In this document: in pieces, positions 17,498 to 26,090 of the stretch
How positions within the stretch are numbered: position 1 is the stretch's first letter
Layout of the letters: each line of letters starts with the position of its first letter
Source of the DNA: Mariniradius saccharolyticus AK6
GTDB taxonomy: Bacteria; Bacteroidota; Bacteroidia; Cytophagales; Cyclobacteriaceae
Length of the DNA stretch: 64,000 nucleotides
Reading direction: 5' to 3'
Assembly (NCBI RefSeq): GCF_000330725.2
Contig: NZ_AMZY02000018.1
Coordinates: 62,001 to 126,000, forward strand
Made by a program: the position numbers and the translations under genes
Notes under the pieces: model-generated
Seen by the model: the letters and a program-made list of their open reading frames with translations, nothing else
Databases searched by the model: none
Told to the model about the DNA's origin: nothing

Positions 17498-18550
17498 TCA
17501 AGGATTGATTTGGATGGCGGATTTATCAGAGAGGTAAGCTGAACCGGTTACGACCAGCTTGGTGTAGCCTTCAAGACCTCCGGTGATTTGCACCCGGTCG
17601 GGAAGTACTTTTCCGACCTTCACGGGGATTTTGATGGCAGTTGTATCGTCTGCCGTCACAAACACAAACCCTTCACCGCCGTTGGCGTCCAACAAGGCAT
17701 CGAAGGGGATATACCATGAATTGCCTAGTTCCGATGCATCGATACTGACTGAGCCAAACATCCCCGAGGCGAGGTAGGAGGGCTTTTCGCCTGAAAACTC
17801 GATTTCAACGCTGTAAGTCCCGGTCATCGGGTCAGCGCTTTGGGATTTTTTGGTTACCGTTCCTGCATAACTTTTTTCGGTCTCCACACCGGTGAAGATC
17901 TTCGCAGCACTTCCTTCTTGTACGAGTGCCCAATCCTTGTCACTTAGCGTGGCCTTTAGGATCCAATCGTTTTTTCCAATACCATTGGTTTGGAGGACAG
18001 GTGAGCCCGCGGAGACTTGCTGTCCTACGTTGGCAAATTTCTTGAGTACAAACCCATCCTTTATGGCGCGGATTTGGGAATAGATGAGGTTGAATTTGGC
18101 AGCATCGAGTACCTGGGAAGCAATGTCCAAGGCAGTCTTTGCGTTTTGTGCCTGCTCGAGTGTTGCGACCGAATCCGCCAAAAGACGCTGTGCGCGTTCG
18201 TAATCCCGAAGTGCTTTTTCGTATCCCAATTGTGCTTGGTTGACTCCTGCGTTTACCTCAGTGAGGTCGAGCGTCGCCAAAAGTTGGCCTTTCTTGATCT
18301 TGTCGCCTTCGCCGACCAGCACTTGATTGATTATCCCCCCGGTCTTGAAGGAAAGCATTGTTTCGTCGTCAGTTGTGAATTTTCCACTTGCCTGTAGCTG
18401 GATATTGGATCCTTGCGGCTCGATTGAAAGGACTTTCACGGGGATTCTTCCCTGGGGTATGTCGGTTTTCATCGTTTCCCCCTTGCTGCCGCAGGCCAAT
18501 GTCCCGACGGCGACCATTCCGGCAAAAATGATTGATTGGAGCGTTTTCAT
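17498..18550 (-). CDS. RND efflux periplasmic adaptor, lipoprotein
   Basis: This 350-residue membrane fusion protein has a lipoprotein signal with Cys at about residue 20 ('GTLACGSKG'), then the lipoyl/barrel-sandwich half 'GGIINQVLVGEGDKIKKGQ', a coiled-coil hairpin around residues 100-170 ('QAQLGYEKALRDYERAQRLL'), the second lipoyl half 'RAIKDGFVLKKFANVGQQV', and beta-barrel and membrane-proximal domains. It links the RND permease to the TolC-like channel. It lies 2 bases after the TolC-like gene and 1 base before the permease. Confidence 0.93.
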   Translation of the reverse strand: MKTLQSIIFAGMVAVGTLACGSKGETMKTDIPQGRIPVKVLSIEPQGSNIQLQASGKFTTDDETMLSFKTGGIINQVLVGEGDKIKKGQLLATLDLTEVNAGVNQAQLGYEKALRDYERAQRLLADSVATLEQAQNAKTALDIASQVLDAAKFNLIYSQIRAIKDGFVLKKFANVGQQVSAGSPVLQTNGIGKNDWILKATLSDKDWALVQEGSAAKIFTGVETEKSYAGTVTKKSQSADPMTGTYSVEIEFSGEKPSYLASGMFGSVSIDASELGNSWYIPFDALLDANGGEGFVFVTADDTTAIKIPVKVGKVLPDRVQITGGLEGYTKLVVTGSAYLSDKSAIQINP

Positions 18551-18552
18551 GA

Positions 18553-19911
18553 TTATTTGTTCAAGGTTTCTAGTTCTCTTTCAAGGTCTGCGATTGCCGA
18601 CAACAGCGTATAGTCCGCCAAGGTCAGCTTGAGTTCGGATTGGGTAAATTGGTTGCGTGCGTCCAGAAATTCGATCAGGGAGAAAGTCCCTTCTCGGTAT
18701 CCCCGATCGACCAACCGCAGATAGGAGGTAGCTGACCGGAGGTTGGTTTCGGCTGAGTTTTTTGCCGCCTGTGCCGCTTGGATGTTGTTTTTGGAGCTTC
18801 GCAAGGCCATTTCGATGGACTGATCAAGCAAATCGGACTTGTAGTCCAAGCGCTCCAGTTCATTTTGGGCACGTTGGATATTGTTCCTGTTTCTGCCACC
18901 CTGAAAGACCGGTACAGTCATGTTGACTCCAAAGAGTATGTACCTGCTTTTCTCAGAATAGTCAAATTCGAAGCCCTGCATGCCGAAGTCTGCGAAGGTA
19001 TTCAGCCTAGGCACGGCAAACATTTGGTTCATCTTCAGTACGGTTCCCTGAATGCCTTTTGCGGTGTTGATTTGCTGGATTTCTGATCGATTCGAGAAGT
19101 CCGTGGTTTCAGTAAGCGCAGTCAGATAAGTAGTGTCTATCAGTTGTTTTTCAAAAATGACTTCGGATTCAAGGTTTCTGTTCAGGAGAAAATTCACGTA
19201 ATAGGCGGCGTTTTTCATCCTGTTTTCGGCATCGATAAGCTGTGCATTGATGTTTTCGACTTCACTTTCCGCACGCAGGACCTGGGCTGGCAAGCCTTTT
19301 CCATTGGCTAATAAGGACTTATTGTCGCGGAGGTTTTGTTCTACCAATACTTTGGAGGCCTTCAGGATATCCACAGCAGTGGATGCCAAGCAATACTTGT
19401 AATAGGCTTGCTTGATGTTTTTGGTCAATTCGGCCCTGTAGATATCTATCTCGTACTCCTGAAGCTTCACAGATTCCCTTTTGATCTGTTTGTTGAAATG
19501 CAGGTCTGGATTGATGATCGGATAGCTCACCCGGAATCGGGCGTCGTAGAAGTTGTTGGGCATAAACTGTTCCTCGACGTTTTGGAGCGGTCTGAAGAGC
19601 TGCTGATCCATCAAGGTGTTCAGCGAAGCATAAACACCGTTCAGCAAATCACCCAAAGGAATCACGATGGCCCTTCCCCCGGCTGCAAGGGTATAGTTCG
19701 CGCCAAAGTCGATCTGCGGCAAGAAGAAGCTCTTGGCATACTTTAGTGCCAAGTAGCTCTGATCCAGCGAGATGGTCTTGTCCCTGAGGACCAAATTGTT
19801 TTGGAGCCCTTCTTGGATGTATAAATCCAATTGGCTTTGGGCTCTGACCTGGCTGAGGAAGCCAAAAAAAAGCGCCCAGGAAAGGAGAAGTTTTTTGTGG
19901 TCTATTTTCAT
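18553..19911 (-). CDS. TolC family outer membrane efflux protein
   Basis: This 452-residue protein has a signal peptide (hydrophobic residues ~8-22, then 'VRAQSQ') and two OEP repeats with long helical stretches, for example 'ESEVENINAQLIDAENRMKN' and 'QRAQNELERLDYKSDLLDQ'. These build the trimeric outer-membrane duct of tripartite pumps. It is the first gene of the efflux operon; an operator-like word lies 22 bases upstream and the TetR gene 53 bases upstream. Confidence 0.93.
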   Translation of the reverse strand: MKIDHKKLLLSWALFFGFLSQVRAQSQLDLYIQEGLQNNLVLRDKTISLDQSYLALKYAKSFFLPQIDFGANYTLAAGGRAIVIPLGDLLNGVYASLNTLMDQQLFRPLQNVEEQFMPNNFYDARFRVSYPIINPDLHFNKQIKRESVKLQEYEIDIYRAELTKNIKQAYYKYCLASTAVDILKASKVLVEQNLRDNKSLLANGKGLPAQVLRAESEVENINAQLIDAENRMKNAAYYVNFLLNRNLESEVIFEKQLIDTTYLTALTETTDFSNRSEIQQINTAKGIQGTVLKMNQMFAVPRLNTFADFGMQGFEFDYSEKSRYILFGVNMTVPVFQGGRNRNNIQRAQNELERLDYKSDLLDQSIEMALRSSKNNIQAAQAAKNSAETNLRSATSYLRLVDRGYREGTFSLIEFLDARNQFTQSELKLTLADYTLLSAIADLERELETLNK

Positions 19912-19933
19912 AATTAATACGATGTAAATAAAA

Positions 19934-19948
19934 TGAACAGTGTTTAAT
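19934..19948. promoter_or_regulatory. Candidate TetR operator ahead of the efflux operon
   Basis: The word TGAACAGTGTTTAAT lies between the tetR stop and the TolC gene start. An identical word is at 20611-20625, ahead of tetR. The extended site is an imperfect palindrome centred on AACAgTGTT. Being repeated exactly at both genes, it is the likely binding site of the TetR protein. Confidence 0.6.
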
Positions 19949-19964
19949 TATTGGGTAAAATTTT

Positions 19965-20582
19965 TTAAAGCCTATCTATAATTCTCAAAAATGATTGGTA
20001 ACCATTCTCGACAATTTGATCCACTTCTGACATTTCCAAAACGGTCACCCTTCCGCGAATAAAAAGGGAACACATCCCATGTACAGTTGACCAGATCATA
20101 AATGAAAGTGGTTCAAGCGAATGACCCTCAAAATGCCCTTTTGCCATACATTCCTTGACGGTCATCCTGAGAAGCTGGAAAGTGCCGTTTCCCTCATCCC
20201 AACATTCGGTTTTCCGGTTTTCAAGGTGTTCGATTGGCGCTTCTTTGATGAACATGAGGTCATACATATCCGTGTTTTCCATCGCAAATTGGATATAAAT
20301 CTTGCCCATTGCCCGTAAACGGCTCATTGGGTCCGCAATGGCTGAGAGGATTTGCATTCTTTTTCTCATTTCTTGGAAGCCCAAGGAATGCAAGGCATGG
20401 AAGATCTCGTTCTTGTCTTGGAAATAATGATAGATGATCCCGGGAGAATATTCGATCTTGTCTGCAATGTTTCGGATGGAAGTCTTTTCGATTCCATTTT
20501 CGATAAAAAGTTCTTTAGCAGCCTTCAAGATAAGGTCCTTCAGTTCTTCTTTTTCCCTAAGCTTTCTTTCTGCTACTCCCAT
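19965..20582 (-). CDS. TetR/AcrR family transcriptional regulator of the efflux operon
   Basis: This 205-residue regulator has an N-terminal TetR helix-turn-helix ('KTSIRNIADKIEYSPGIIYH' then 'YFQDKNEIFHAL', residues ~30-65) and a C-terminal helical ligand domain. ATG at 20582 (MGVAERKL) is chosen over the TTG seven codons upstream, which would cut into the operator region. It lies directly upstream of, and in the same direction as, the TolC-adaptor-RND operon. The repeated 15-base word before tetR and before the efflux genes suggests autoregulation plus repression of the pump. The inducer is unknown. Confidence 0.9.
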   Translation of the reverse strand: MGVAERKLREKEELKDLILKAAKELFIENGIEKTSIRNIADKIEYSPGIIYHYFQDKNEIFHALHSLGFQEMRKRMQILSAIADPMSRLRAMGKIYIQFAMENTDMYDLMFIKEAPIEHLENRKTECWDEGNGTFQLLRMTVKECMAKGHFEGHSLEPLSFMIWSTVHGMCSLFIRGRVTVLEMSEVDQIVENGYQSFLRIIDRL

Positions 20583-20609
20583 AATATCGGATTGTACAAG
20601 CAAATGTAA

Positions 20610-20625
20610 TTGAACAGTGTTTAAT
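20610..20625. promoter_or_regulatory. Candidate TetR operator ahead of tetR
   Basis: TTGAACAGTGTTTAAT lies 27 bases upstream of the tetR start. TTgAACAgTGTTtAA is a 15-base imperfect palindrome with one mismatched pair and a central base. It shares 15 identical bases with the site at 19934-19948. Confidence 0.6.
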
Positions 20626-20707
20626 AATCCAAATTCTTTTCAGACTTTTTCACTCGAAAATTGACGGAGACTCAAAAAGATCGAAACAGACGGATTTTGC
20701 ACCACTT

Positions 20708-22003
20708 TTACCTTCTCCAGGCAAACAGTCCCACGACTACAAAGCAAAAGAAGGGAAGAATAAAGGAAAAGTTGACCTCGGGTACACCTAGGATTAGTGT
20801 GTCCGCATATCCTGTTCCACCGATGTCCAGAATGATTCCTTGCAGGGTGGGCATGATTGCCCCGCCGACAATGGCCATAACGAGAAAAGCCGCGGCATAT
20901 TTGGCATCCTCCCCAAGGTCCTCCAAGGCTATACCATAAATGGTCGGAAACATAAGGGACATCGCAAAAGAAATCCCAACCAAACTGTAAAGTCCGGGCA
21001 TTCCTGGTAGAAAAATTGCACCAAGGGTAAATAATCCCGCAAGTATGGAAAAGTAAAGTAAGAGCTTGGCTGACTTCAGATAACGCAATAAAAAGGTACA
21101 AATCCACCTACCGACGAGAAAAAGTATCAGTGCGGTATAGGCATAATTGACTGCGGATGCATTATCGATTCCCAAGACTTCGGCATATTGGTAGATATAG
21201 GTCCATACCATGATTTGGGCACCAACATAGAACATCTGGGCAACCGCGCCTTCTACGAATTGCGGCTTTCGAAACAGCCGTTTCATCGAAGGCCAAAAAT
21301 CAAGGCTACCGTTGTTCGATTTATTCTCGGGCATCTTGGCGATCCCAATCACAATTCCTAGCCCGATGACTACAAGTCCCAACATCACATAAGGATCCCG
21401 AATGACCATCAGGTCATTGGTTCGGATGATTGCTTTGGCAGATTCATCCAGCGAGGGGAAAATGACATTTCCCGCAGTATCTGTTGCATTGGATTGCAGT
21501 GCATTGAGGATGAATTCTTTGGCCACAAATAGTCCAGCCAAGGCACCCATCGGGTTGAATGCCTGTGCGAGGTTGAGCCTTTGGGTTGCTGTTTCCGCTG
21601 GCCCCATGGAAAGTATGTAGGGGTTCGCTGTTGTCTCCAAAAAAGCCAAACCAAAAGTCAGGATGTACAGCGCCAACAGAAAGAATGCATAGCTTTCCCA
21701 AGCTGCGGCAGGAAAAAACAGGATTGCTCCAAAAGCATAAAGCCCCATGCCGATGAGTACACCTGTTTTGTAGCTGTATTTTTTGATAAAAAGTGCTGCC
21801 GGCAGAGCCATCGTAAAATACCCTCCATAAAAGGCCATCTGTACCAAAGAAGCTTGGACATTGTTCAGTTCCAGCACTCGCTTAAAGGCTGCCACCATCG
21901 GATTGGTGATATCATTGGCAAAACCCCACAATGCAAACAAGGATGTAATTAGAATGAATGGCAGGAGTAGATTGCTGGGGACAAGGGCAGGCTTTTGGGT
22001 CAT
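20708..22003 (-). CDS. fucP: L-fucose/H+ symporter, FucP-like MFS sugar transporter
   Basis: This 431-residue, ~12-TM major facilitator protein imports L-fucose or a related sugar with protons. The N-terminal 'ALWGFANDITNPMV' contains the N-D pair corresponding to substrate/proton residues of E. coli FucP, and 'GLAFLETTANPYILSMGP' carries the equivalent of the TM4 glutamate. It is the last gene of the minus-strand fucose cluster, 222 bases after the L-fucose dehydrogenase-like gene. Specificity for fucose is inferred from the neighbours; FucP-family members also carry glucose, galactose or N-acetylglucosamine. Confidence 0.87.
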   Translation of the reverse strand: MTQKPALVPSNLLLPFILITSLFALWGFANDITNPMVAAFKRVLELNNVQASLVQMAFYGGYFTMALPAALFIKKYSYKTGVLIGMGLYAFGAILFFPAAAWESYAFFLLALYILTFGLAFLETTANPYILSMGPAETATQRLNLAQAFNPMGALAGLFVAKEFILNALQSNATDTAGNVIFPSLDESAKAIIRTNDLMVIRDPYVMLGLVVIGLGIVIGIAKMPENKSNNGSLDFWPSMKRLFRKPQFVEGAVAQMFYVGAQIMVWTYIYQYAEVLGIDNASAVNYAYTALILFLVGRWICTFLLRYLKSAKLLLYFSILAGLFTLGAIFLPGMPGLYSLVGISFAMSLMFPTIYGIALEDLGEDAKYAAAFLVMAIVGGAIMPTLQGIILDIGGTGYADTLILGVPEVNFSFILPFFCFVVVGLFAWRR

Positions 22004-22225
22004 GGGCGGGTTTGAGGTCGAAACGTTATAAAGTTATTAGGTTAAAAGGTTATTGGGGCTTGAAGGGTTTGTTTTCTGATTTATCGAAAGTGGATTCCAT
22101 GGTTACGATTTTTGATATTTTCATATGGGATCCGTCAGTATGCCCTCGTCTGCGGCCATTTCAATTCCTAGGACACACCCAGATTTCCATCTAAACTGAT
22201 ACCTCAAATCTCATGTCTCAAATCC
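22004..22225. repeat. Intergenic word repeats before the fucose dehydrogenase stop
   Basis: This 222-base gap contains 'aagttattaggttaaaagg' followed by TTATTGGGG at about 22031-22058, resembling the block at 5121-5138, and CTCAAATCTCATGTCTCAAAT-type words at 22203-22225 related to those at 45090-45125. No gene is seen. Confidence 0.5.
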
Positions 22226-23005
22226 CTAAACAACTCTATCCAAATGCGTGTATCCCCCGTCCACGAAGATGTGCTGTCCGGTCGTATGGGCGGACCGGCC
22301 GGAGAGAAGGAACACGACCATATTGGCAATTTCCTCCGGTTTGGTCATTCTTCGCTCCAGTGGAACCCGTCTGGATATCTCGCCCAGTTTGTTTTCCGGG
22401 TTGGGAAATGTATTCAGCCACTTTTGATACAGGGGAGTCATGACTTCCGCCGGGATTACTGCATTCACGCGGATTCCGTAAGGAAGCAGCTCGACGGCCC
22501 ATTCCCGGGTCAGTGAGAGTTGGCCACCTTTTGCAGCGGTGTATCCGCTTGTGTTGCCTTGTCCGGTTATGGCGGTTTTACTGCTGATGTTGACGATGCT
22601 CCCTTTTGATACTTTTAAGGCGGGAAGTGCATAATGTACCAAGTCGTAGTAGTGCCCCAAGTTGCTTTCCACCGATTTGCGAAAAGCTTCAGGGCTTCCG
22701 TTTTCCAGGCCAACACTGTCATTCGCACCCGCATTGTTGACTACGCCATCAATTCTGCCGAAAGCAGCCAATGCGACCTTGACCGCCTCATCAGCATCCT
22801 GTGGACTTTGGAGTCGTTTTTGGATATGCAGGGACTTGGCGCCAATCTGCCCAAATTCCTTTACCAAAGCGTAACCTTCTTTTTCGGATGGGTCGATCAT
22901 CACAGGAATGCCACCCTCCTCGGCAATCAGGCGGCTGATGGCTCCGCCTATGCCTTTGGCACCGCCGGATATCAGGAAAACTTTGTCGGAAAGGTGGAGG
23001 TTCAT
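22226..23005 (-). CDS. SDR-family oxidoreductase, probable L-fucose dehydrogenase
   Basis: This 259-residue classical short-chain dehydrogenase has the NAD-binding 'SGGAKGIGGAISRL', 'NNAG' at about residue 91, catalytic Ser in 'VNISSKTAITGQ' and Tyr-Lys in 'YTAAK', and the C-terminal 'TGQHIFVDGGYTHLDR'. Position in a cluster with fuconolactonase, a second SDR, an FAH-fold hydrolase and FucP suggests that it oxidises L-fucose to L-fuconolactone, the first step of the non-phosphorylative pathway. The family alone does not prove substrate. It starts 64 bases after the fuconolactonase gene. Confidence 0.85.
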   Translation of the reverse strand: MNLHLSDKVFLISGGAKGIGGAISRLIAEEGGIPVMIDPSEKEGYALVKEFGQIGAKSLHIQKRLQSPQDADEAVKVALAAFGRIDGVVNNAGANDSVGLENGSPEAFRKSVESNLGHYYDLVHYALPALKVSKGSIVNISSKTAITGQGNTSGYTAAKGGQLSLTREWAVELLPYGIRVNAVIPAEVMTPLYQKWLNTFPNPENKLGEISRRVPLERRMTKPEEIANMVVFLLSGRSAHTTGQHIFVDGGYTHLDRVV

Positions 23006-23069
23006 GGTTACAGTGTTGCTTTTTATTGAATGAAGTTAATAATCGTTTTCCCTTTTTTTTCACGAGGTT

Positions 23070-23900
23070 TTAGAATTGAATCCCATAAAAGCGCATCGCA
23101 TTCTTCCCGAAAATGGCTTGTTTCTCACTTTCGCTGAAGTTTTGGAAATAGCTGTCTGCCAAGTCGAAAACTTCCGAATATGTGCCCGCGACCAAGCAAA
23201 CCGGCCAATCGCTTCCATAAAGCAAGCGATCTGTACCGAAATGTTCGGTGACAAAGTCAAGATAAGGCTTGAAGTCCTCAGATTTCCAATTGCTCCAATT
23301 CGCTTCGGTGACCATGCCTGAAACCTTGCAACAAACGTTTGGCAATTCCGCCATTTTCGCAATCCACTTGCTCCAATTTGCGAATTCCCCTGCCTTGATA
23401 CCCGGCTTCGCCAAATGGTCAAGCACAAACGGCTGATTCGGGAATTTTCGGCACAGCTCGTATGCTTTGTCCAAATATCTCGGAAATATCAACACATCGT
23501 AAGTAAACCCAAACCGCTCCAAATGACTGATGCCTTTGAGAAAGGCGTCGTCTTCCATGGCTTCGGGTTCTTGACTTTGGAGAATCGCTCGGAAACCAGC
23601 AAGTTTTGGCTCACATTTATATTGTTCTAATCGTCGTTCAATATCCGGCGCTTTCAGGTCAACCCATCCCACGACTTTCTTGATCCAGTCAAACCTGTTG
23701 CCGAGATCGAGCAGAAATCTAGTCTCATTTTCCGTCTCATCGGCTTGAACGGCTAAGCATGCTGAAATACCCCGCGCCTGCAATTCGGGCCACAAATCCT
23801 CCGGCAAGAAATCCCTGCGAATCTTGTACATCGATTCGTCGATCCAAGCATGCCGCGCAGGATCGTATTTCCAGAAATGCTGATGGGAGTCGATTTTCAA
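23070..23900 (-). CDS. Amidohydrolase-family protein, probable L-fuconolactonase
   Basis: This 276-residue amidohydrolase-2 protein has the N-terminal metal motif 'IDSHQHFWKYDP', a histidine in 'FVLDHLAKPGIK', and the C-terminal aspartate in 'LLYGSDWPVCLV'. The HQHFW start and overall size match L-fuconolactonases of COG3618, which open fuconolactone to fuconate. The start codon is TTG at 23900: an in-frame TAG lies only two codons upstream and the first residues (MKIDSHQHFW) are essential to the fold, so no other start is possible. Sits between the FAH-family and the dehydrogenase genes. Confidence 0.87.
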   Translation of the reverse strand: MKIDSHQHFWKYDPARHAWIDESMYKIRRDFLPEDLWPELQARGISACLAVQADETENETRFLLDLGNRFDWIKKVVGWVDLKAPDIERRLEQYKCEPKLAGFRAILQSQEPEAMEDDAFLKGISHLERFGFTYDVLIFPRYLDKAYELCRKFPNQPFVLDHLAKPGIKAGEFANWSKWIAKMAELPNVCCKVSGMVTEANWSNWKSEDFKPYLDFVTEHFGTDRLLYGSDWPVCLVAGTYSEVFDLADSYFQNFSESEKQAIFGKNAMRFYGIQF

Positions 23901-24002
23901 GGGCTATTCGAATGGGTTTTGAGTTATCGGTTATTTGGAAGGAGCGCGATTTTTCGATCTTTCACCGTTTTCAGCGCAATTGCGGCTATTCGCCTGAACA
24001 AT

Positions 24003-24036
24003 GCTCACTGCCAACTGTTACTGCACACTGCCACTG
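24003..24036. repeat. ACTGCC-type degenerate word repeat
   Basis: In the 140-base gap upstream of the lactonase, words of the form CACTGCCAACTG / TACTGCACACTGCCACTG repeat imperfectly. They belong to the same class of intergenic low-complexity words noted at 5058, 22020 and 44920. Confidence 0.45.
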
Positions 24037-24040
24037 TAAT

Positions 24041-24901
24041 CTAATTCGCTTTCCAATTCACTGCCACTTGCTTGGCCGTACCGAGCCCATCGATTCCAAG
24101 CTCGACTACATCACCTTCCACAAGGTATCTTGGTGGCTTGAGACCCAATCCGACTCCGGACGGAGTGCCCGTCGAAATCACATCACCTGGAAGCAAGGTC
24201 ATGTACTGGCTGATGTACGAGACCAGCGTGGGAATATCGAAAACCAAATCAGAGGTGTTGCTATCTTGTAGGGTTTGTCCGTTGACTTTCAGCCATAGAC
24301 GGAGGTTGTGGGGATCCCTAATCTCGTCCTTGGTTGCCAAAAAGGGCCCCAAAGGAGCAAAGTGATCGGCACTTTTTCCTTTCACCCATTGGCCCCCATG
24401 GTGCAATTGAAAATCCCGCTCGCTAACATCGTTGTGAAGCACATATCCCGCCACGTAATCCATCGCATTTTCCTTACCGACATAACTTGCCTTTTTTCCG
24501 ATGACTACAGCTAGCTCGACTTCCCAGTCTGTTTTTTCGGAATTCTTCGGTATGATGATTGGGTCAAATGGTCCGCAAAGCGAGGAAGTTGCTTTCATAA
24601 ACAGTATCGGTACCTCAGGCAGTGGCATGCCGCTTTCCTGCGCGTGTTTGGCATAATTCAATCCGACGCAGATAATCTTTGAAGGTCTTTTTATGGGCGA
24701 ACCAAGGCGGGCGTTTTTTGGGATTTCGGAGAGTTTGGCTTCATGGGTTTCCAACCAAGCGGAAAGTCGCGATAGGCCGTCATTGTCAAAAAACTCCTCC
24801 GACCAATCTTCCCCAAAACCGCTGCAATCAAGTCGTGTTCCATGTTGGGTTTCTATGCCTGGTTTTTCCTTTCCGGCTTCGCCAAATCTGATCAATTTCA
24901 T
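24041..24901 (-). CDS. FAH-family hydrolase, probable 2,4-diketo-3-deoxy-L-fuconate hydrolase
   Basis: This 286-residue fumarylacetoacetate hydrolase-fold protein contains 'IICVGLNYAKHAQESG', the metal-binding 'DWEVELAVVIGKKASYV' and 'VLHNDVSERDFQ', 'GKSADHFAPLGPFL', and 'GDVISTGTPSGVGLGLKPP'. In the oxidative L-fucose pathway such a protein cleaves 2,4-diketo-3-deoxyfuconate to pyruvate and lactate. Position between the second SDR (its presumed substrate supplier) and fuconolactonase supports this. Ureidoglycolate lyase and acylpyruvase activities occur in the same family, so the exact reaction is inferred. Confidence 0.87.
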   Translation of the reverse strand: MKLIRFGEAGKEKPGIETQHGTRLDCSGFGEDWSEEFFDNDGLSRLSAWLETHEAKLSEIPKNARLGSPIKRPSKIICVGLNYAKHAQESGMPLPEVPILFMKATSSLCGPFDPIIIPKNSEKTDWEVELAVVIGKKASYVGKENAMDYVAGYVLHNDVSERDFQLHHGGQWVKGKSADHFAPLGPFLATKDEIRDPHNLRLWLKVNGQTLQDSNTSDLVFDIPTLVSYISQYMTLLPGDVISTGTPSGVGLGLKPPRYLVEGDVVELGIDGLGTAKQVAVNWKAN

Positions 24902-25025
24902 AGGTGAATATTTTAAGATTAAGGTATAAAATGGTTTGAGAACTCCTATTTAGTATTTACTCGTTACGCTGCCTTGGCCATCCAATCGTGAACTTAATCT
25001 GGAATCTCTTCGCAGGTCAACGAGC

Positions 25026-25778
25026 TCACATCTTTAGGCCCATAAAGCCTCCGTCGATGTTGTAGTTGCTTCCGGTGATAAAGCTTGCCTGATCTGAAGC
25101 CAAATAATACACCATTCCGGCAATTTCTTCGGGTGTGCCCATTCTTCCGATAGGTTGGGTGGCCGCAAGTTTCGCAAACATCTCTTTCTCCTGGCCAGGG
25201 TAGTTTTTTGCCAGAAAACCATCTACAAATGGGGTATGTACACGTCCCGGAGATATGCAGTTGCAGCGGATATTATCTGCGACTAAATCCCTTGCCATCG
25301 AGAGCGTCATGGACATCACAGCGCCCTTGGTCATAGAATAGGCAAATCTGTCCGGAAGTCCGATTGTGGCGGCTACCGAACACATATTGATGATAGCTCC
25401 ACCTTTGTTGGCCTTCAACTTTGGCAAAGCAAGTTGGGAACAGGTGAATACGCCTTTTACATTCACTTGGAACAATCGCTCAAAATCCGATTCGGCCGTA
25501 TTCTCTAGATTGCCAATATGCGATATTCCGGCATTATTGACCAATACGTCTAGGGTAGGGGGGGTGGAGGCGAATGCCTTCGCGACGGATTCCATGCTGG
25601 AGACGTCTGCCTCCAAAAACTTCACCTTGTGGCCAGATTCCATGAGTTCGCGCTCCACCTCGATCCCAGTGGTTACATTGTAATCAAGGAAAAAAACGTG
25701 GTGCCCGTTTCGGGCGAACAGCCGGGTGATAGCCAGTCCAATTCCACTTGCACCTCCGGTTATGACAACATTTTTCAT
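25026..25778 (-). CDS. SDR-family oxidoreductase, probable 2-keto-3-deoxy-L-fuconate dehydrogenase
   Basis: This 250-residue short-chain dehydrogenase has 'VVITGGASGIGLAITRLF', an acidic 'FLDYN' end of beta-2 suggesting NAD, 'NNAGISHIGNLENT', catalytic Ser in 'INMCSVAATIG' and 'YSMTK', and ends 'TGSNYNIDGGFMGLKM'. It is the first gene of the fucose cluster. With the FAH-family hydrolase immediately downstream, its likely role is oxidation of 2-keto-3-deoxyfuconate to the diketo acid. The assignment is by context; the family is broad. Confidence 0.84.
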   Translation of the reverse strand: MKNVVITGGASGIGLAITRLFARNGHHVFFLDYNVTTGIEVERELMESGHKVKFLEADVSSMESVAKAFASTPPTLDVLVNNAGISHIGNLENTAESDFERLFQVNVKGVFTCSQLALPKLKANKGGAIINMCSVAATIGLPDRFAYSMTKGAVMSMTLSMARDLVADNIRCNCISPGRVHTPFVDGFLAKNYPGQEKEMFAKLAATQPIGRMGTPEEIAGMVYYLASDQASFITGSNYNIDGGFMGLKM

Positions 25779-26090
25779 CGCAATATTTTGGGTCTAAGGA
25801 CGTTTTTCGCAGGAAAAAGCGGTCCGGGATCATTCATAGAAAGATAGGGAATGGCATCCAGCCTGCCAAGTCGAATCCGAAGGGAAGTCTTATTTTTTGA
25901 TAAGCGATCGCCGTATTGAAGGACAATTTACGCTCTGTTTTTTGTGAATGGTAAACAAACTCTCATTTGAAATTATATATATTATTGATTATCAAATATT
26001 TATATATTTTAAAATAAAGTATAAATTAAATGTTTTTGGCATTTTATTTGATAAAGGAGAATTCCTCTTCAATCCATTTGAGTACAGGCT
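25779..26090. other. AT-rich divergent gap, presumed promoter region
   Basis: The 312 bases between the divergent fucose cluster and the lipoprotein gene become very AT-rich from about 25960 (TATATATTATTGATTATC and similar). A purine stretch AAAGGAG at 26053-26059 is too far from the ATG at 26091 to be a normal ribosome site. No convincing TTTG/TAnnTTTG pair or other gene is seen. Confidence 0.4.
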
